NCBI GenBank assembly: GCA_035447065.1
Contig: DAOTGJ010000003.1
Span: forward strand, 62,001-126,000
DNA length: 64,000 bases
Source of the DNA: CALEMW01 sp035447065
GTDB taxonomy: Bacteria; Krumholzibacteriota; Krumholzibacteriia; LZORAL124-64-63
Reading direction: 5' to 3'
Part shown: piece after piece, positions 23,781 to 32,140 of the stretch
Layout: each line of letters starts with the position of its first letter
Position numbering within the stretch: the stretch's first letter is position 1
Made by a program: the position numbers and the translations under genes
The notes under the pieces: model-generated
What the model was told of the DNA's origin: nothing
What the model saw: the letters and a program-made list of their open reading frames with translations, nothing else
Database searches by the model: none

Positions 23781-24508
23781 GACGCGGCGCGCAGGCGCTC
23801 GGCCCGTCGCTCGTAGAGGATCGCCGTGAGCGGCATGGTCACCGGCAGGGTGGCGTAGAAGAAGCCCGACCACATCCCCCAGCGCACCGGCAGCAGCCAT
23901 GCGCACAGGGCCGACGCCAGGCCCGTGCCCGCCATGATCACGTGCGCCGTCACCGCCTGCCGCGTCATGAGCTGCTCCAGATCGTTCAGCCGTAGCGCCT
24001 CGCGCGCCTTCAGCGCCCGTCCGTAGAGCAGGGCCACGATGCCCGTCATGGCGCAGAACCCCACGCCGTACACCACGAAGAGCTGGGCCAGCTCCTGCCC
24101 CGTGCGCAGGCTGAAGCTCGTGGGCAGCCAGCCGTTGGACACCCAGGCGAACAGCGCCGAGAACACCATCTTCAGCGGGTACACGAACACCAGCATCACG
24201 AAGACCAGCGCCAGGCTGAGCTGGATGGTGGGACCGTCCTCCAGCCCGTAGCGGCGGCTCCAGCGCCGATGCCCCTGCCAGAACGAGGCGATGGACACGA
24301 AGCCGGCCAGGAACGCCGGCACGTCCTTCAACGCCGCGGTCAGCTCCCCCACGCTGCTGGGGATGCCGCTCAGCGAGATCACCAGCATGGTGGTGGCGAA
24401 GGCGAACGCGGCGTCCACGAATCCCTCCAGCCGCGTCATCTCCAGACCGCGCAGGCGGAAGCCGCGGTCGTCGGGCAGCTCGGCGAGGCGGGCGTCGGTC
24501 CAGGGCAT
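23777..24508 (-). CDS. TMEM175-like (DUF1211) membrane channel protein
   Basis: A protein of 243 residues from ATG 24508, with AAGGACC upstream. An upstream in-frame extension would run into tRNA-Arg. Six membrane segments are visible. TRLEGFVDAAFAFATTMLVISL in the first one corresponds to the R-x3-FSD filter motif of TMEM175, but here Val-Asp replaces Ser-Asp. The family conducts potassium. The changed filter makes the ion specificity uncertain. Confidence 0.75.
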   Translation of the reverse strand: MPWTDARLAELPDDRGFRLRGLEMTRLEGFVDAAFAFATTMLVISLSGIPSSVGELTAALKDVPAFLAGFVSIASFWQGHRRWSRRYGLEDGPTIQLSLALVFVMLVFVYPLKMVFSALFAWVSNGWLPTSFSLRTGQELAQLFVVYGVGFCAMTGIVALLYGRALKAREALRLNDLEQLMTRQAVTAHVIMAGTGLASALCAWLLPVRWGMWSGFFYATLPVTMPLTAILYERRAERLRAAS

Positions 24509-24581
24509 GGGCGGGTCCTTTGCAAGGGGGGCGTGCGTGCCGTCCTCGCGATGGAACACGGAAGGGGCTCCGCAGGGCAAG

Positions 24582-24611
24582 AAAAAAGCCCCGCCGCGGG
24601 TGCGGCGGGGC
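24582..24611 (-). terminator. Rho-independent terminator after tRNA-Arg
   Basis: A perfect 10-bp stem GCCCCGCCGC/GCGGCGGGGC with a 3-base loop, followed on the minus strand by six T. Confidence 0.92.
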
Positions 24612-24619
24612 TGGAGAGG

Positions 24620-24696
24620 TGGTACGCCCAGGAGGATTCGAACCCCCAACCTTCTGATCCGTAGTCAGATGCTCTGTCCAGTTGAGCTATGGGCGC
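24620..24696 (-). tRNA. tRNA-Arg (ACG)
   Basis: Acceptor GCGCCCA/TGGGCGT, anticodon arm TCTGA-CTACGGA-TCAGA giving ACG, CCA encoded. A34 should be edited to inosine by TadA (18607-19113). Confidence 0.95.
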
Positions 24697-24734
24697 ACCT
24701 TGTCTCGGTGCTTCTCTGCGTCTCGCAAAATCTG

Positions 24735-24822
24735 TGGCGGAGAGGGAGGGATTCGAACCCTCGATGAGTTTCCCCATACACGCTTAGCAGGCGTGCGCCT
24801 TCGGCCACTCGGCCACCTCTCC
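24735..24822 (-). tRNA. tRNA-Ser (GCT)
   Basis: 88 bases with a long variable arm. Acceptor GGAGAGG/CCTCTCC, anticodon loop CTGCTAA giving GCT, CCA encoded. Confidence 0.95.
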
Positions 24823-24831
24823 CCCGAACCT

Positions 24832-24917
24832 TGGCGGAGGGCGGGGGACTCGAACCCCCAAGGGATCGCTCCCGGCGGTTTTCAAGACCGCTGCGTTACC
24901 AGTTACGCTAGCCCTCC
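24832..24917 (-). tRNA. tRNA-Ser (TGA)
   Basis: 86 bases with a long variable arm. Acceptor GGAGGGC/GCCCTCC, anticodon loop CTTGAAA giving TGA, CCA encoded. First tRNA of the three-gene cluster. Confidence 0.95.
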
Positions 24918-24965
24918 AGGGCCTTCGCGCCGCCTGGTGCAGGGTCGCCCTGACCGCGGCGTCGT

Positions 24966-24994
24966 AACTTATCTCCTGGTCCTCAGCTTGTCAA
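24966..24994 (-). promoter_or_regulatory. Promoter of the Ser-Ser-Arg tRNA cluster
   Basis: Perfect TTGACA and TAAGTT with a 17-base spacer on the minus strand. It overlaps the last codons of asmA. Transcription would begin about 60 bases before tRNA-Ser(TGA). Confidence 0.75.
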
Positions 24995-26843
24995 GCAAGC
25001 CTTGCACACCTTTCAGCAACGCCTGCCCCTGCTCCCCTTCCAGGGCGTTCTGCGTGGATTTCTGCAGCATGGCCCCGGCGTTGCCCAGGTCCAGGCCCAC
25101 CGCCGGCCTGCGCGCGAGGCCCGTGAGCGAGAGGTCCAGCACGATGCGGCCGTCGGCGTCGCGCAGCCCCTCGGCCAGCAGGCTCATGGCCCCCAGATCC
25201 GGCGTGAAGCCCGGCGGCAGCTTGGCCCGCAGCGTCAGGTCGATGGTGCCGTCCAGGCCCAGCCAGCCGGCGCCGCTCCAGTCGGTGTCGCGGCCGTGGA
25301 GCTCCAGGTCGCGGACGATGTAGCGGCCGTCGGCCACCTCCAGCCGGTGGCGCAGGGAGCCGTAGACGATGTCCTTCAGGTCCTGCCGGTCGCCCAGATA
25401 GCGCGACACGTCCTCCAGCCACTCGGAGGCGTGCACCACGCCGTCGGTCAGCACGGCTTCGCCGGAGAGGCTCAGGCTGGCGCGGACGGCCTGGGCGTCG
25501 CCCAGACGGAAGCGGCCGTGCACGCCGCCGCTGGCCGCTCCCTCCAGGTAGGGTGCGGCCGACGGAGCCAGGGCCGTGAGCACCAGGGCCGCGGGCAGGC
25601 CGTCGAAGGCCGCGTCCACCGAGGCATGGGGCTGCGGCCGGTCCACGTGCCCCACGGTCATCTCGCCGGTCAGGCGACCGTCGTCCACCCGCGCGTCCAC
25701 GCCGCGGACATGGAGCTGGGCGTCGTCCAGGACCAGGTCCGCATCCACCGTCCAGGGCTCATCCAGCCGGGGCGGCAGGACGCGGGCGCCGCGCAGCGCG
25801 GCCTCGGCCGTGAGCCCGGCGAGCACCGGGGCGGCGCCGCCGGCCGGAGGGGGCAGGGGCAGGTCCAGGGCTCCGGAGGCGACGAGTTCCGGCAGCGCCA
25901 CCGGCGTCGTGGCCAGCCAGGCGGCCGCGGCGGCCTGGGCGGGCGGCAGCAGGGGCGCCAGGGCGAGCTGGAGCGCCGCGGCGTCGTGCTCGGTCAGTGT
26001 CCAGTCCACGTGCAGGCGGCCGTCGGGACCGGGAGCGGTGGCCGTGCCCTCGCCGGTGAGCCTCAGACCGCCCCAGGCGGCGTCCAGATCGCGCAGCAGC
26101 AGCTCGGGACCGGCGGGGGGCACCTCCACGCGGCCGGAGAGGGTCAGGTCGCGCAGGACCATGGGCGGGCCCGGCTGGAACCCTTCCAGCGTCAGCACGC
26201 CGACGCGCCCGTCCAGGGTCAGCGCGCCGGGCGCGTCCCCCGCGGCGGGCGGGCCGCTGCCGGTCCAGGCCGCGAGCAGGGTCGCCAAGCGGCCGAGCTC
26301 CGAGGCCTCCACCTCCTGGTCCCAGCTCTCGAGCCGCAGACGGCGGCCGCCCTCCTGCGTCCACTCCAGGACGCCGTCCTCCACCGTGGCGCCGGCGGCC
26401 ACCAGCGCCAGGGGCGCCTGCTCTCGGCGGGCCGGCGCGGGTGCGGCCGGATCCGCGGACACGGCGGCCGGGCGCGTGGTCATCTGGAGCATCGGCTGCA
26501 CCAGGCGCACGCGGTCCAGCTCGGCGCGACGGGCCAACAGCGGCCCCAGGGCCAGGCCGCCGCGGATCTCCCGGGCCTGCAGCCGCCACGCCACCAGGCC
26601 GCCCGCAGGGCCCGGATCCAGCGACGGCGAGCGCACCTCGACGTCGTGCACGGAAAGGGCCACGCGCGGCCACACGTCCAGCGATACCGAGCCGTAGGCC
26701 ACCTCCGCCCCCGTCTCCGCGCGCAGGCGCTCCGCGGCCAAGGCCGCCAGCCGGTCCGTGGGCAGCAGGACCTTCAGGGCGACCACGGCCGCCGCCACGA
26801 TCAGCACCAGGGGCAGCACGCCGCGCAGCAGGAACCGTCTCAT
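24969..26843 (-). CDS. AsmA family protein
   Basis: A protein of 624 residues. One N-terminal membrane segment (LPLVLIVAAAVVALKVLLP) is followed by the AsmA start RLAALAAERLRAETGAEVAYGSVSLDVWPRVAL. The C-terminal AsmA_2-type region has YLGDRQDLKDIVYGSLRHRLEVADGRYIVRDLELHG and GWLGLDGTIDLTLRAKL. AsmA-like proteins form long beta-grooves spanning the periplasm and are linked to phospholipid transport to the outer membrane. It overlaps mnmA by four bases (ATGA). Confidence 0.9.
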   Translation of the reverse strand: MRRFLLRGVLPLVLIVAAAVVALKVLLPTDRLAALAAERLRAETGAEVAYGSVSLDVWPRVALSVHDVEVRSPSLDPGPAGGLVAWRLQAREIRGGLALGPLLARRAELDRVRLVQPMLQMTTRPAAVSADPAAPAPARREQAPLALVAAGATVEDGVLEWTQEGGRRLRLESWDQEVEASELGRLATLLAAWTGSGPPAAGDAPGALTLDGRVGVLTLEGFQPGPPMVLRDLTLSGRVEVPPAGPELLLRDLDAAWGGLRLTGEGTATAPGPDGRLHVDWTLTEHDAAALQLALAPLLPPAQAAAAAWLATTPVALPELVASGALDLPLPPPAGGAAPVLAGLTAEAALRGARVLPPRLDEPWTVDADLVLDDAQLHVRGVDARVDDGRLTGEMTVGHVDRPQPHASVDAAFDGLPAALVLTALAPSAAPYLEGAASGGVHGRFRLGDAQAVRASLSLSGEAVLTDGVVHASEWLEDVSRYLGDRQDLKDIVYGSLRHRLEVADGRYIVRDLELHGRDTDWSGAGWLGLDGTIDLTLRAKLPPGFTPDLGAMSLLAEGLRDADGRIVLDLSLTGLARRPAVGLDLGNAGAMLQKSTQNALEGEQGQALLKGVQGLLDKLRTRR

Positions 26844-27985
26844 GCCCGACCTCCGGGGGTTGTCGGCGACGTGGCGAGGATGCGCCCGCCGCCGAGGATC
26901 TCGTCGCCGTCCGCCAGGACCAGGAACTGGCCCGGCGCAACGCCGCGGGCCGGCGCCGCCAGGTCCGCGGTCAGACGGTCGCCGTCCAGCCGCAGCGCCG
27001 CCACCGCGTGGCCGGGATGCCTGTGCCGGATCTGGGCCGTCAGCCCCGCCGTGCGCTCCACGTCCGGCCGACGCAGCCAGCGGCAGCCGTCGCAGCGCAC
27101 GGACACCACGTCCAGCTCGTCCTGCGTGCCCGCCACCACCGCGTTGCGCACGGGGTCCAGCTCCAGCACGTACAGGGGCTCCCCCGCCGCCACGCCCAGG
27201 CCGCGGCGCTGGCCCACCGTGTAATGCACCAGCCCGCGATGGCGTCCCAGGAGGCGTCCCGCGCGGTCCACGATGTCGCCGGGCCGGCCGTCCGCCTCGT
27301 CGAAGAGGAACGTGCGGTCGTCGTCCGGCACGAAGCAGATCTCCTGGCTCTCCGGCCGCCGCGCCGACTCCAGCCCCAACGCCGCCGCCGCCTCACGCAC
27401 CTGAGGCTTGGTCCACCAGCCCAGGGGGAACACGCAGCGCGCCAGGTGGGTCGGCTCCAGGCCGTGCAGGAAGTAGGCCTGGTCCTTGGCCGGGTCCACG
27501 CCGCGCAGCAGGCGCGGTCCTTGCGGTCCGTCCAGCCGGCGCGCGTAGTGGCCCGTGGCCACGAATTCCAGCCCCAGCTGGTCGGCGCGTCGGATCAGTT
27601 CGGGAAAGCGCACCCATGTGTTGCACCCCACGCAGGGGTTGGGCGTGCGGCCCACGCGGTACTCGTCCACGAAGGGCTCGATGACCCGCTCGCGGAACCG
27701 CTCCTCCACGTTGGCCACCCAGTGCGCCACGCCCGCGGCCGCCGCCTGCCGTCGCGCGGCGTCGATGGCGTCCAGGGAGCAGCACGACGTGTTGCCCTCG
27801 CCGCCGAAGGCGCCTTCGCTCGTGCAGAAGTTCTTGAGCGTGACCGTGTGCACGCGGCAGCCCAGCGCCGTCAGCGCCGCCAGGGCCACGCTGCTGTCCA
27901 CGCCGCCGCTGACCCCCAGCAAGACGCCGCTCCCGGAGGGAACGGCGTCGTGGAGGTCCTGGGGGAAGGGCAGCGGGAACGTCAC
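26840..27985 (-). CDS. mnmA: tRNA-specific 2-thiouridylase MnmA
   Basis: A protein of 381 residues. PP-loop SGGVDSSVAL binds ATP. The catalytic cysteine pair lies in TPNPCVGCNTWVRF and in RPESQEICFVPDD. YARRLDGPQGPRLLRGVDPAKDQAYFLHGL is characteristic. MnmA thiolates U34 of Lys, Glu and Gln tRNAs, and all three tRNAs occur in this window. The N-terminal half carries CCSLDAIDAARR, a version common in deeper-branching bacteria. It starts 18 bases after the TPR lipoprotein. Confidence 0.96.
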   Translation of the reverse strand: MTFPLPFPQDLHDAVPSGSGVLLGVSGGVDSSVALAALTALGCRVHTVTLKNFCTSEGAFGGEGNTSCCSLDAIDAARRQAAAAGVAHWVANVEERFRERVIEPFVDEYRVGRTPNPCVGCNTWVRFPELIRRADQLGLEFVATGHYARRLDGPQGPRLLRGVDPAKDQAYFLHGLEPTHLARCVFPLGWWTKPQVREAAAALGLESARRPESQEICFVPDDDRTFLFDEADGRPGDIVDRAGRLLGRHRGLVHYTVGQRRGLGVAAGEPLYVLELDPVRNAVVAGTQDELDVVSVRCDGCRWLRRPDVERTAGLTAQIRHRHPGHAVAALRLDGDRLTADLAAPARGVAPGQFLVLADGDEILGGGRILATSPTTPGGRA

Positions 27986-28003
27986 GATGGAACCGGCGCC
28001 CTC

Positions 28004-28780
28004 TCAGTGCCCGTCGTCGGAGGTGAGCTCCGCGGGGATCTCGCTGTTCATGAGGTCGTCCACCACCTTGAGGTTCTCGCGGGAGCGGTCGCCGATGTCG
28101 CCGTCGGGATCGTAGCGCGACGCCAGCTCCCACTCCGTCTTGGCCTCCCGGTACATGCGGCTCTCGGCGAACATGATCGCCAGGTTGTAGTGGGCCAGGG
28201 CGCTCTTGGGGTTGTGCTCCAGCACCGTGCGGAATTCGGCCACGGCGTTCTGGTACTCGTGGCGGCGGTAGTAGAGGGAGCCCAGGTTGCAGCGGGCCTT
28301 CTCCCCCTCCGGACGCAGCTCGATGGCCTTGGCGTAGGCCGTCTTGGCCTCGTCCACCGCGCGGCGGGCCTGGGGCGTGCGGCCCTCGGAGACATCGTCC
28401 CAGATCAGGCCCATGTTGACCCAGGCCTCCACGAACGTGGAGTCGGCCGCGATGGCGTTGCCGTAGGCCACCAGCGCGGAGTCCAGGTAGGCGTGCGCGC
28501 CGGTGGCGGAGTCCACGCCGGGGGGCACGTCGCCCTCGGAGGCCAGCTCGTACCAGGTGTTGCCCATCTCGTACCATGCGTAGTGCGCCAGATCGGGCTG
28601 CTCGCCCATGAATTGGCGGAGGGCCGTCGGACGGTCCGCCAGCGGCATCTCGCGGAACGCGGCCAGCGCCTTGTCCATCTCCGAGACGTCGCCGCCGCGG
28701 CAGCCGGCCAGCAGCAGCAGGGCCGCCACGGCCAGCAGCAGCAGGCGGAGGCGAGGATCGTGGATGTGCGTCTTGCTCAT
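28004..28780 (-). CDS. TPR-repeat lipoprotein
   Basis: A protein of 258 residues. The ATG has GGAGGAG upstream. The lipobox is LLAGC at about residue 27. At least four tetratricopeptide repeats follow: ALVAYGNAIAADSTFVEAWVNMGL, AKTAYAKAIELRPEGEKARCNLGSLYY, AVAEFRTVLEHNPKSALAHYNLAIMF, and EAKTEWELASRYDPDGD. It is a probable outer-membrane-anchored scaffold in the operon that leads to mnmA and asmA. The specific partner is not evident. Confidence 0.85.
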   Translation of the reverse strand: MSKTHIHDPRLRLLLLAVAALLLLAGCRGGDVSEMDKALAAFREMPLADRPTALRQFMGEQPDLAHYAWYEMGNTWYELASEGDVPPGVDSATGAHAYLDSALVAYGNAIAADSTFVEAWVNMGLIWDDVSEGRTPQARRAVDEAKTAYAKAIELRPEGEKARCNLGSLYYRRHEYQNAVAEFRTVLEHNPKSALAHYNLAIMFAESRMYREAKTEWELASRYDPDGDIGDRSRENLKVVDDLMNSEIPAELTSDDGH

Positions 28781-28816
28781 GGGTCTCCTCCGGTGGTCCG
28801 ATACGTTCCGCTCAGC

Positions 28817-30049
28817 CTACCACCAACGCTCGAGTCCTGCCAGCGACACGGTGAGCCGCCAGCCCGCGTCCTCCACGCCGTGCTTGGCGGCGTCGCCGGT
28901 CCAGAGTCGGGCCAGGGCCACGTCCAGGTGGCCGTTGCCGCCGCGCAGGGGCACGCCCGTGCCCACGGACAGGGTGGTGCGGCGGATCTCCTCGCCCTGC
29001 ATGGTGTACGGCAGCACCTGCACCGACGCGCCCAGGCGCAGGGGCAGGTTGCTCCAGCCGCCGCGCCGGCGGTCGGACCCGGCCCGCTCCACGCCCACGC
29101 CGAAGCGCCAGGCGTCCGTGGAGATCTGCTGCCAGTCCGTGCGGCCGGTCAGCTCGCTGAAGGCCTGGGCCTCGTACTCCAGTCCGGCGCGCCAGCGCTC
29201 GCTCACGGCCACGTCGGCGCCCGCGGCCCAGAGGGCGGGCACGTGCACCTCGTAGTCCCGCTGCACGTCGCCGGCCAGGCCGGTCATGTCGTTGATGCGG
29301 GTCACGCTCCAGTTCTGGGGCGTGGTGTAGCGGAAGCCCACGCGCACGCCGTCCACCGGCTCGGCCTGCAGGCCCCAGGTGGCCGACACGGCGTCGAAGG
29401 CGTCCTCGACCACCTCGGAGTTCAGGGCCAGGAAGAGGGCGTCCTCCTCGCTGGTGCCCAGGAAGCTCTCGGTCAGCCGCTCGCGGATCACGCCGTTGAC
29501 CAGGTTCACGCTGGCGGCCACGGACAGGCGCGGGTGGACCCGGTAGGAGGCGCCCAGAGGCACCTCGAACTGGGTGCCCTCGCGCAGCCGGTAGCGCAGG
29601 CCCTCCACGGTCTCCATGACCTCGCCCGTATCCGGGTCCAGCAGGTCCAGGGCCAGCTCTTCGCGCGTGTCGTACTGGGTGGCGCGCAGGGCCTGGAAGC
29701 CCGCCGACAGCACCAGCCGGCCGCGGGCGAACGGCACCGCCGCCCGCACCGTGGGCGTGCGCACGTTGCTGCTGCGCCGCTCCGCGCCGTCCACCGTGGC
29801 GGTGCGCAGGTCGCCGTAGCCGCTGAGCACCACGGCCACCTTCTTCAGGCCGGTCAGGCCCGCGATGTTGTCGAAGCAGGGGATCACCGTGTCGGACTCG
29901 GCCACGCCCCAGCCGCCGCGCCCGTCGGTGCGCGCGTCGAAGGAGCGCACGTCCTCCCCCATGTGCAGCAGGGCGAAGGGGCTCTGGGCCGCGGCGGGCC
30001 CGGCCAGCAGCAGCAGGAGGACGGCGGCGCCGATCATGCGGATGCGCAT
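28817..30049 (-). CDS. Outer-membrane beta-barrel protein
   Basis: A protein of 410 residues. The signal peptide MRIRMIGAAVLLLLLAGPAAAQ is followed by SPFALLHMGEDVRSFDARTDGRGGWGVAESD. That N-terminal pattern, with repeated amphipathic strands, resembles the FadL/PorV-like barrels of FCB bacteria. Strands such as LVLSAGFQALRATQYD, RAGLEYEAQAF and LRLGASVQVLPYTM support a barrel of roughly 14 strands. The ATG shares one base with the stop of the lipoprotein upstream, so the pair are co-translated. Its cargo is unknown. Confidence 0.78.
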   Translation of the reverse strand: MRIRMIGAAVLLLLLAGPAAAQSPFALLHMGEDVRSFDARTDGRGGWGVAESDTVIPCFDNIAGLTGLKKVAVVLSGYGDLRTATVDGAERRSSNVRTPTVRAAVPFARGRLVLSAGFQALRATQYDTREELALDLLDPDTGEVMETVEGLRYRLREGTQFEVPLGASYRVHPRLSVAASVNLVNGVIRERLTESFLGTSEEDALFLALNSEVVEDAFDAVSATWGLQAEPVDGVRVGFRYTTPQNWSVTRINDMTGLAGDVQRDYEVHVPALWAAGADVAVSERWRAGLEYEAQAFSELTGRTDWQQISTDAWRFGVGVERAGSDRRRGGWSNLPLRLGASVQVLPYTMQGEEIRRTTLSVGTGVPLRGGNGHLDVALARLWTGDAAKHGVEDAGWRLTVSLAGLERWW

Positions 30050-30979
30050 CACTCGCCTCCCGTGAACTCGGTGTAGGTGATCTCCAGGCTGGGCGCGTCG
30101 GTCGCCGCGCCGATCCCCTGGAACTGGAAGTGGCTCAGGTAGAAGTCCGGGTCCCGCAGGCCCACGTCGTAGGCGGTGGACAGGTCGTCCTCGCCCGCGG
30201 TGAGGATCAGGGCGATGGGATCGTCCAGCACGCCGTTGGCCACGCGCTGCACCAGCTCGGTGAGGTCGAAGCCGAGCAGGGGCGCGTCCAGCTCGTCCAG
30301 CGCCAGAGGATCCAGGGTGCTGTTGCCGTCCACCACGGTCAGGGCGGCCACCAGATCCGCCAGGACCAGCGTGTCCGCGTCCGCCACGGTGGCGTAGGGC
30401 ACCTCGCTCAGCACCACGGACTCGGGCATGCCGAAGCTCCGCTCCGGATCCACGCCCAGCCGCAGCACCGCGCGGTTGATGCGCACGCCGCGCGGGATGG
30501 AGGCGGTGTCCAGCACGAACCACGGCGACACGCGCAGGTGCGTGCGCAGGAAGAAGGTCTCGTCCTGCCCGGTGTCCTGGGCGGGCAGCTCCTGGAAGCT
30601 GGAGAGGTCGCGCGCGGGGACGATGNNNNNNNNNNNNNNNNNNNNNNNNNNNNNNNNNNNNNNNNNNNNNNNNNNNNNNNNNNNNNNNNNNNNNNNNNNN
30701 NNNNNNNNNNNNNNNNNNNNNNNNNTCATGGGCGCCCGTGTAGAGCATCTCGGCGTCCACCAGCGGCTTGTCCGGCTCCGACACCGCCACGCTGCCCCAG
30801 GAGGCGAAGGCGGGCAGCCGCACCACCTGCGGGTCGTTGAGGTTCAGGTCGCCGGGGATGTCCGCGCCCACCAGGCCCGGATCGTCGCTGGTGCAGCCGG
30901 CCGCGAGCAGGGCGGCCGTGAGCAGGGCGGCCCAGGCCGTCGCCGTCAGGCGCGTCCGGGTCCCGTTGCGAAAGGTCAT
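30049..30979 (-). CDS. Secreted lipoprotein interrupted by assembly gap
   Basis: The gene starts at ATG 30979 (MTFRNGTRTRLTATAW) with a lipobox at LLAAGC and ends before the outer-membrane protein. A run of 100 N (30626-30725) splits it. The two halves are in different frames because the gap length is a placeholder. The N-terminal part has DLNLNDPQVVRLPAFASWGSVAVSEPDKPL. The C-terminal part has DETFFLRTHLRVSPWFVLDTASIPRGVRINRAVLRLGV, which resembles DNRLRE/carbohydrate-binding-like domains of secreted proteins. It is coupled to the downstream barrel protein and may be its partner. Confidence 0.7.
30626..30725. other. Assembly gap (100 N)
   Basis: Exactly 100 N, the usual scaffold placeholder, inside the lipoprotein gene. 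The true length is unknown. Confidence 0.99.
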
Positions 30980-31059
30980 GCGTTCTCTCCCTCGGCCGTC
31001 GGGCGGCCAGTGGTTCCGGGTTTCGGGCGCGTGGATCCTAGGGTCCGGCACCCCGAGCG

Positions 31060-31482
31060 TCAAGGCGCGGCGTCCCCGCCGTCCTCGCGGCGGGCCGAGA
31101 CGCCCAGGCGCCGGTAGCCCGTCTCGCGGATCAGATCGTAGAGCTTGACCACGTCGCCGTGGCGGCTGTCCGTGTCCGCGCGCAGGATCAGGCGGTCGTC
31201 GCCGGTGGCGGCCAGGCGCTGGCGCAGGGCCTGGCGCAGCTCCTCGTCGGACAGGCGGTCGTCGTCCAGGTACGTGGCGCCGTCGGCGGTCAGATAGAGG
31301 ACCGCCGGCCCCTCGTCCACCGTCTCCGCGGTGCTGGACGAGGGCAGGTCCAGCTCGATGGCCGGCTGCTCCTTGAAGGTGGAGGTGACCAGGAAGAAGA
31401 TCAGCAGCAGGAACATCACGTCGATGAGCGAGGTGATGTTGATGATGACCTTCCGGTCCCCGCGGGGCGGCGCGAAATCCAT
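31060..31482 (-). CDS. exbD: ExbD/TolR biopolymer transport protein
   Basis: A protein of 140 residues. One membrane segment (about 15-37, INITSLIDVMFLLLIFFLVTST) contains the proton-relay Asp of the family. The periplasmic domain follows, with VLYLTADGATYLDDDRL and RLILRADTDSRHGDVVKLYDLIRETGYRRLGV. It is one base after exbB and is part of the tonB-exbB-exbD motor. A TolR role cannot be excluded, but the adjacent tonB favours ExbD. Confidence 0.93.
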   Translation of the reverse strand: MDFAPPRGDRKVIINITSLIDVMFLLLIFFLVTSTFKEQPAIELDLPSSSTAETVDEGPAVLYLTADGATYLDDDRLSDEELRQALRQRLAATGDDRLILRADTDSRHGDVVKLYDLIRETGYRRLGVSARREDGGDAAP

Positions 31483-31483
31483 G

Positions 31484-32107
31484 CTACGCCCCCTTGGCGC
31501 GCAGCTTGCGGCGCCGCAGCCCGTCCAGCAGGCTGGTGGCGTGCTGCTCCAGCTCGAAGATGATGGCGTCGGCCCGGCCGCGCAGCCAGTTGTAGGCCAC
31601 CAGCGTGGGGATGCCGATGATCAGGCCCGCCGCCGTGGTGATCATGGCCTCGCTGATGCCGCCGGACAGCAGCTCCGGATCGCCCAGCCCCGCGGAGCTC
31701 ACCGCGGAGAACACGCGGATCATGCCGAACACCGTGCCCAGCAGCCCCAGCAGGGGCGCCACCGCGGCCACGGTCTCCAGCACGCCCAGGTTGCGGGAGA
31801 TGCGCACCGCCTCCTGGCGGCCCGCCTCCTGCAGCACGTCGCGCACGATGGTCCAGTCGTCGTCCGCGTGGTCCAGCCCCGCGCGCACGATGTTGGAGAA
31901 GGGCCCCGGCTTGCGGTCCAGGATGGCCTTGGCCACCCCCAGGTCCGGCCCCGCGTCCAGGGTGGCCACCGCCTCCGCCACCTCCGGATAGACGATGCGG
32001 CCGCGGCGCAGCGCGTAGAGGCGCTCCAGGAACACGGTCAGCCCCACCAGGGAGCACAGCCCCAGCGGAATCATCATCACGTTGCCGGATCGGATCAGCT
32101 CCCACAT
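31484..32107 (-). CDS. exbB: ExbB/TolQ/MotA proton channel protein
   Basis: A protein of 207 residues with three membrane segments. The first is near 10-28 (MMIPLGLCSLVGLTVFLERLYAL). The MotA/TolQ/ExbB core is LGVLETVAAVAPLLGLLGTVFGMIRVF followed by GGISEAMITTAAGLIIGIPTLVAYNWL. It forms the proton channel with ExbD that energises TonB. It follows tonB by 33 bases. Confidence 0.95.
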   Translation of the reverse strand: MWELIRSGNVMMIPLGLCSLVGLTVFLERLYALRRGRIVYPEVAEAVATLDAGPDLGVAKAILDRKPGPFSNIVRAGLDHADDDWTIVRDVLQEAGRQEAVRISRNLGVLETVAAVAPLLGLLGTVFGMIRVFSAVSSAGLGDPELLSGGISEAMITTAAGLIIGIPTLVAYNWLRGRADAIIFELEQHATSLLDGLRRRKLRAKGA

Positions 32108-32140
32108 CCGCGGTCCTCGACTTTCATGGTTGGGCCGGCC

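Noticed and set aside
24508..24649. Longer N-terminus for the TMEM175-like protein
   Set aside because: The extension would read through the tRNA-Arg terminator and part of the tRNA; ATG 24508 has a ribosome site.
28817..31063. Single 748-codon gene across the N gap
   Set aside because: A chimera made by the 100-base placeholder. The lipoprotein half and the barrel half have separate starts and signal peptides.
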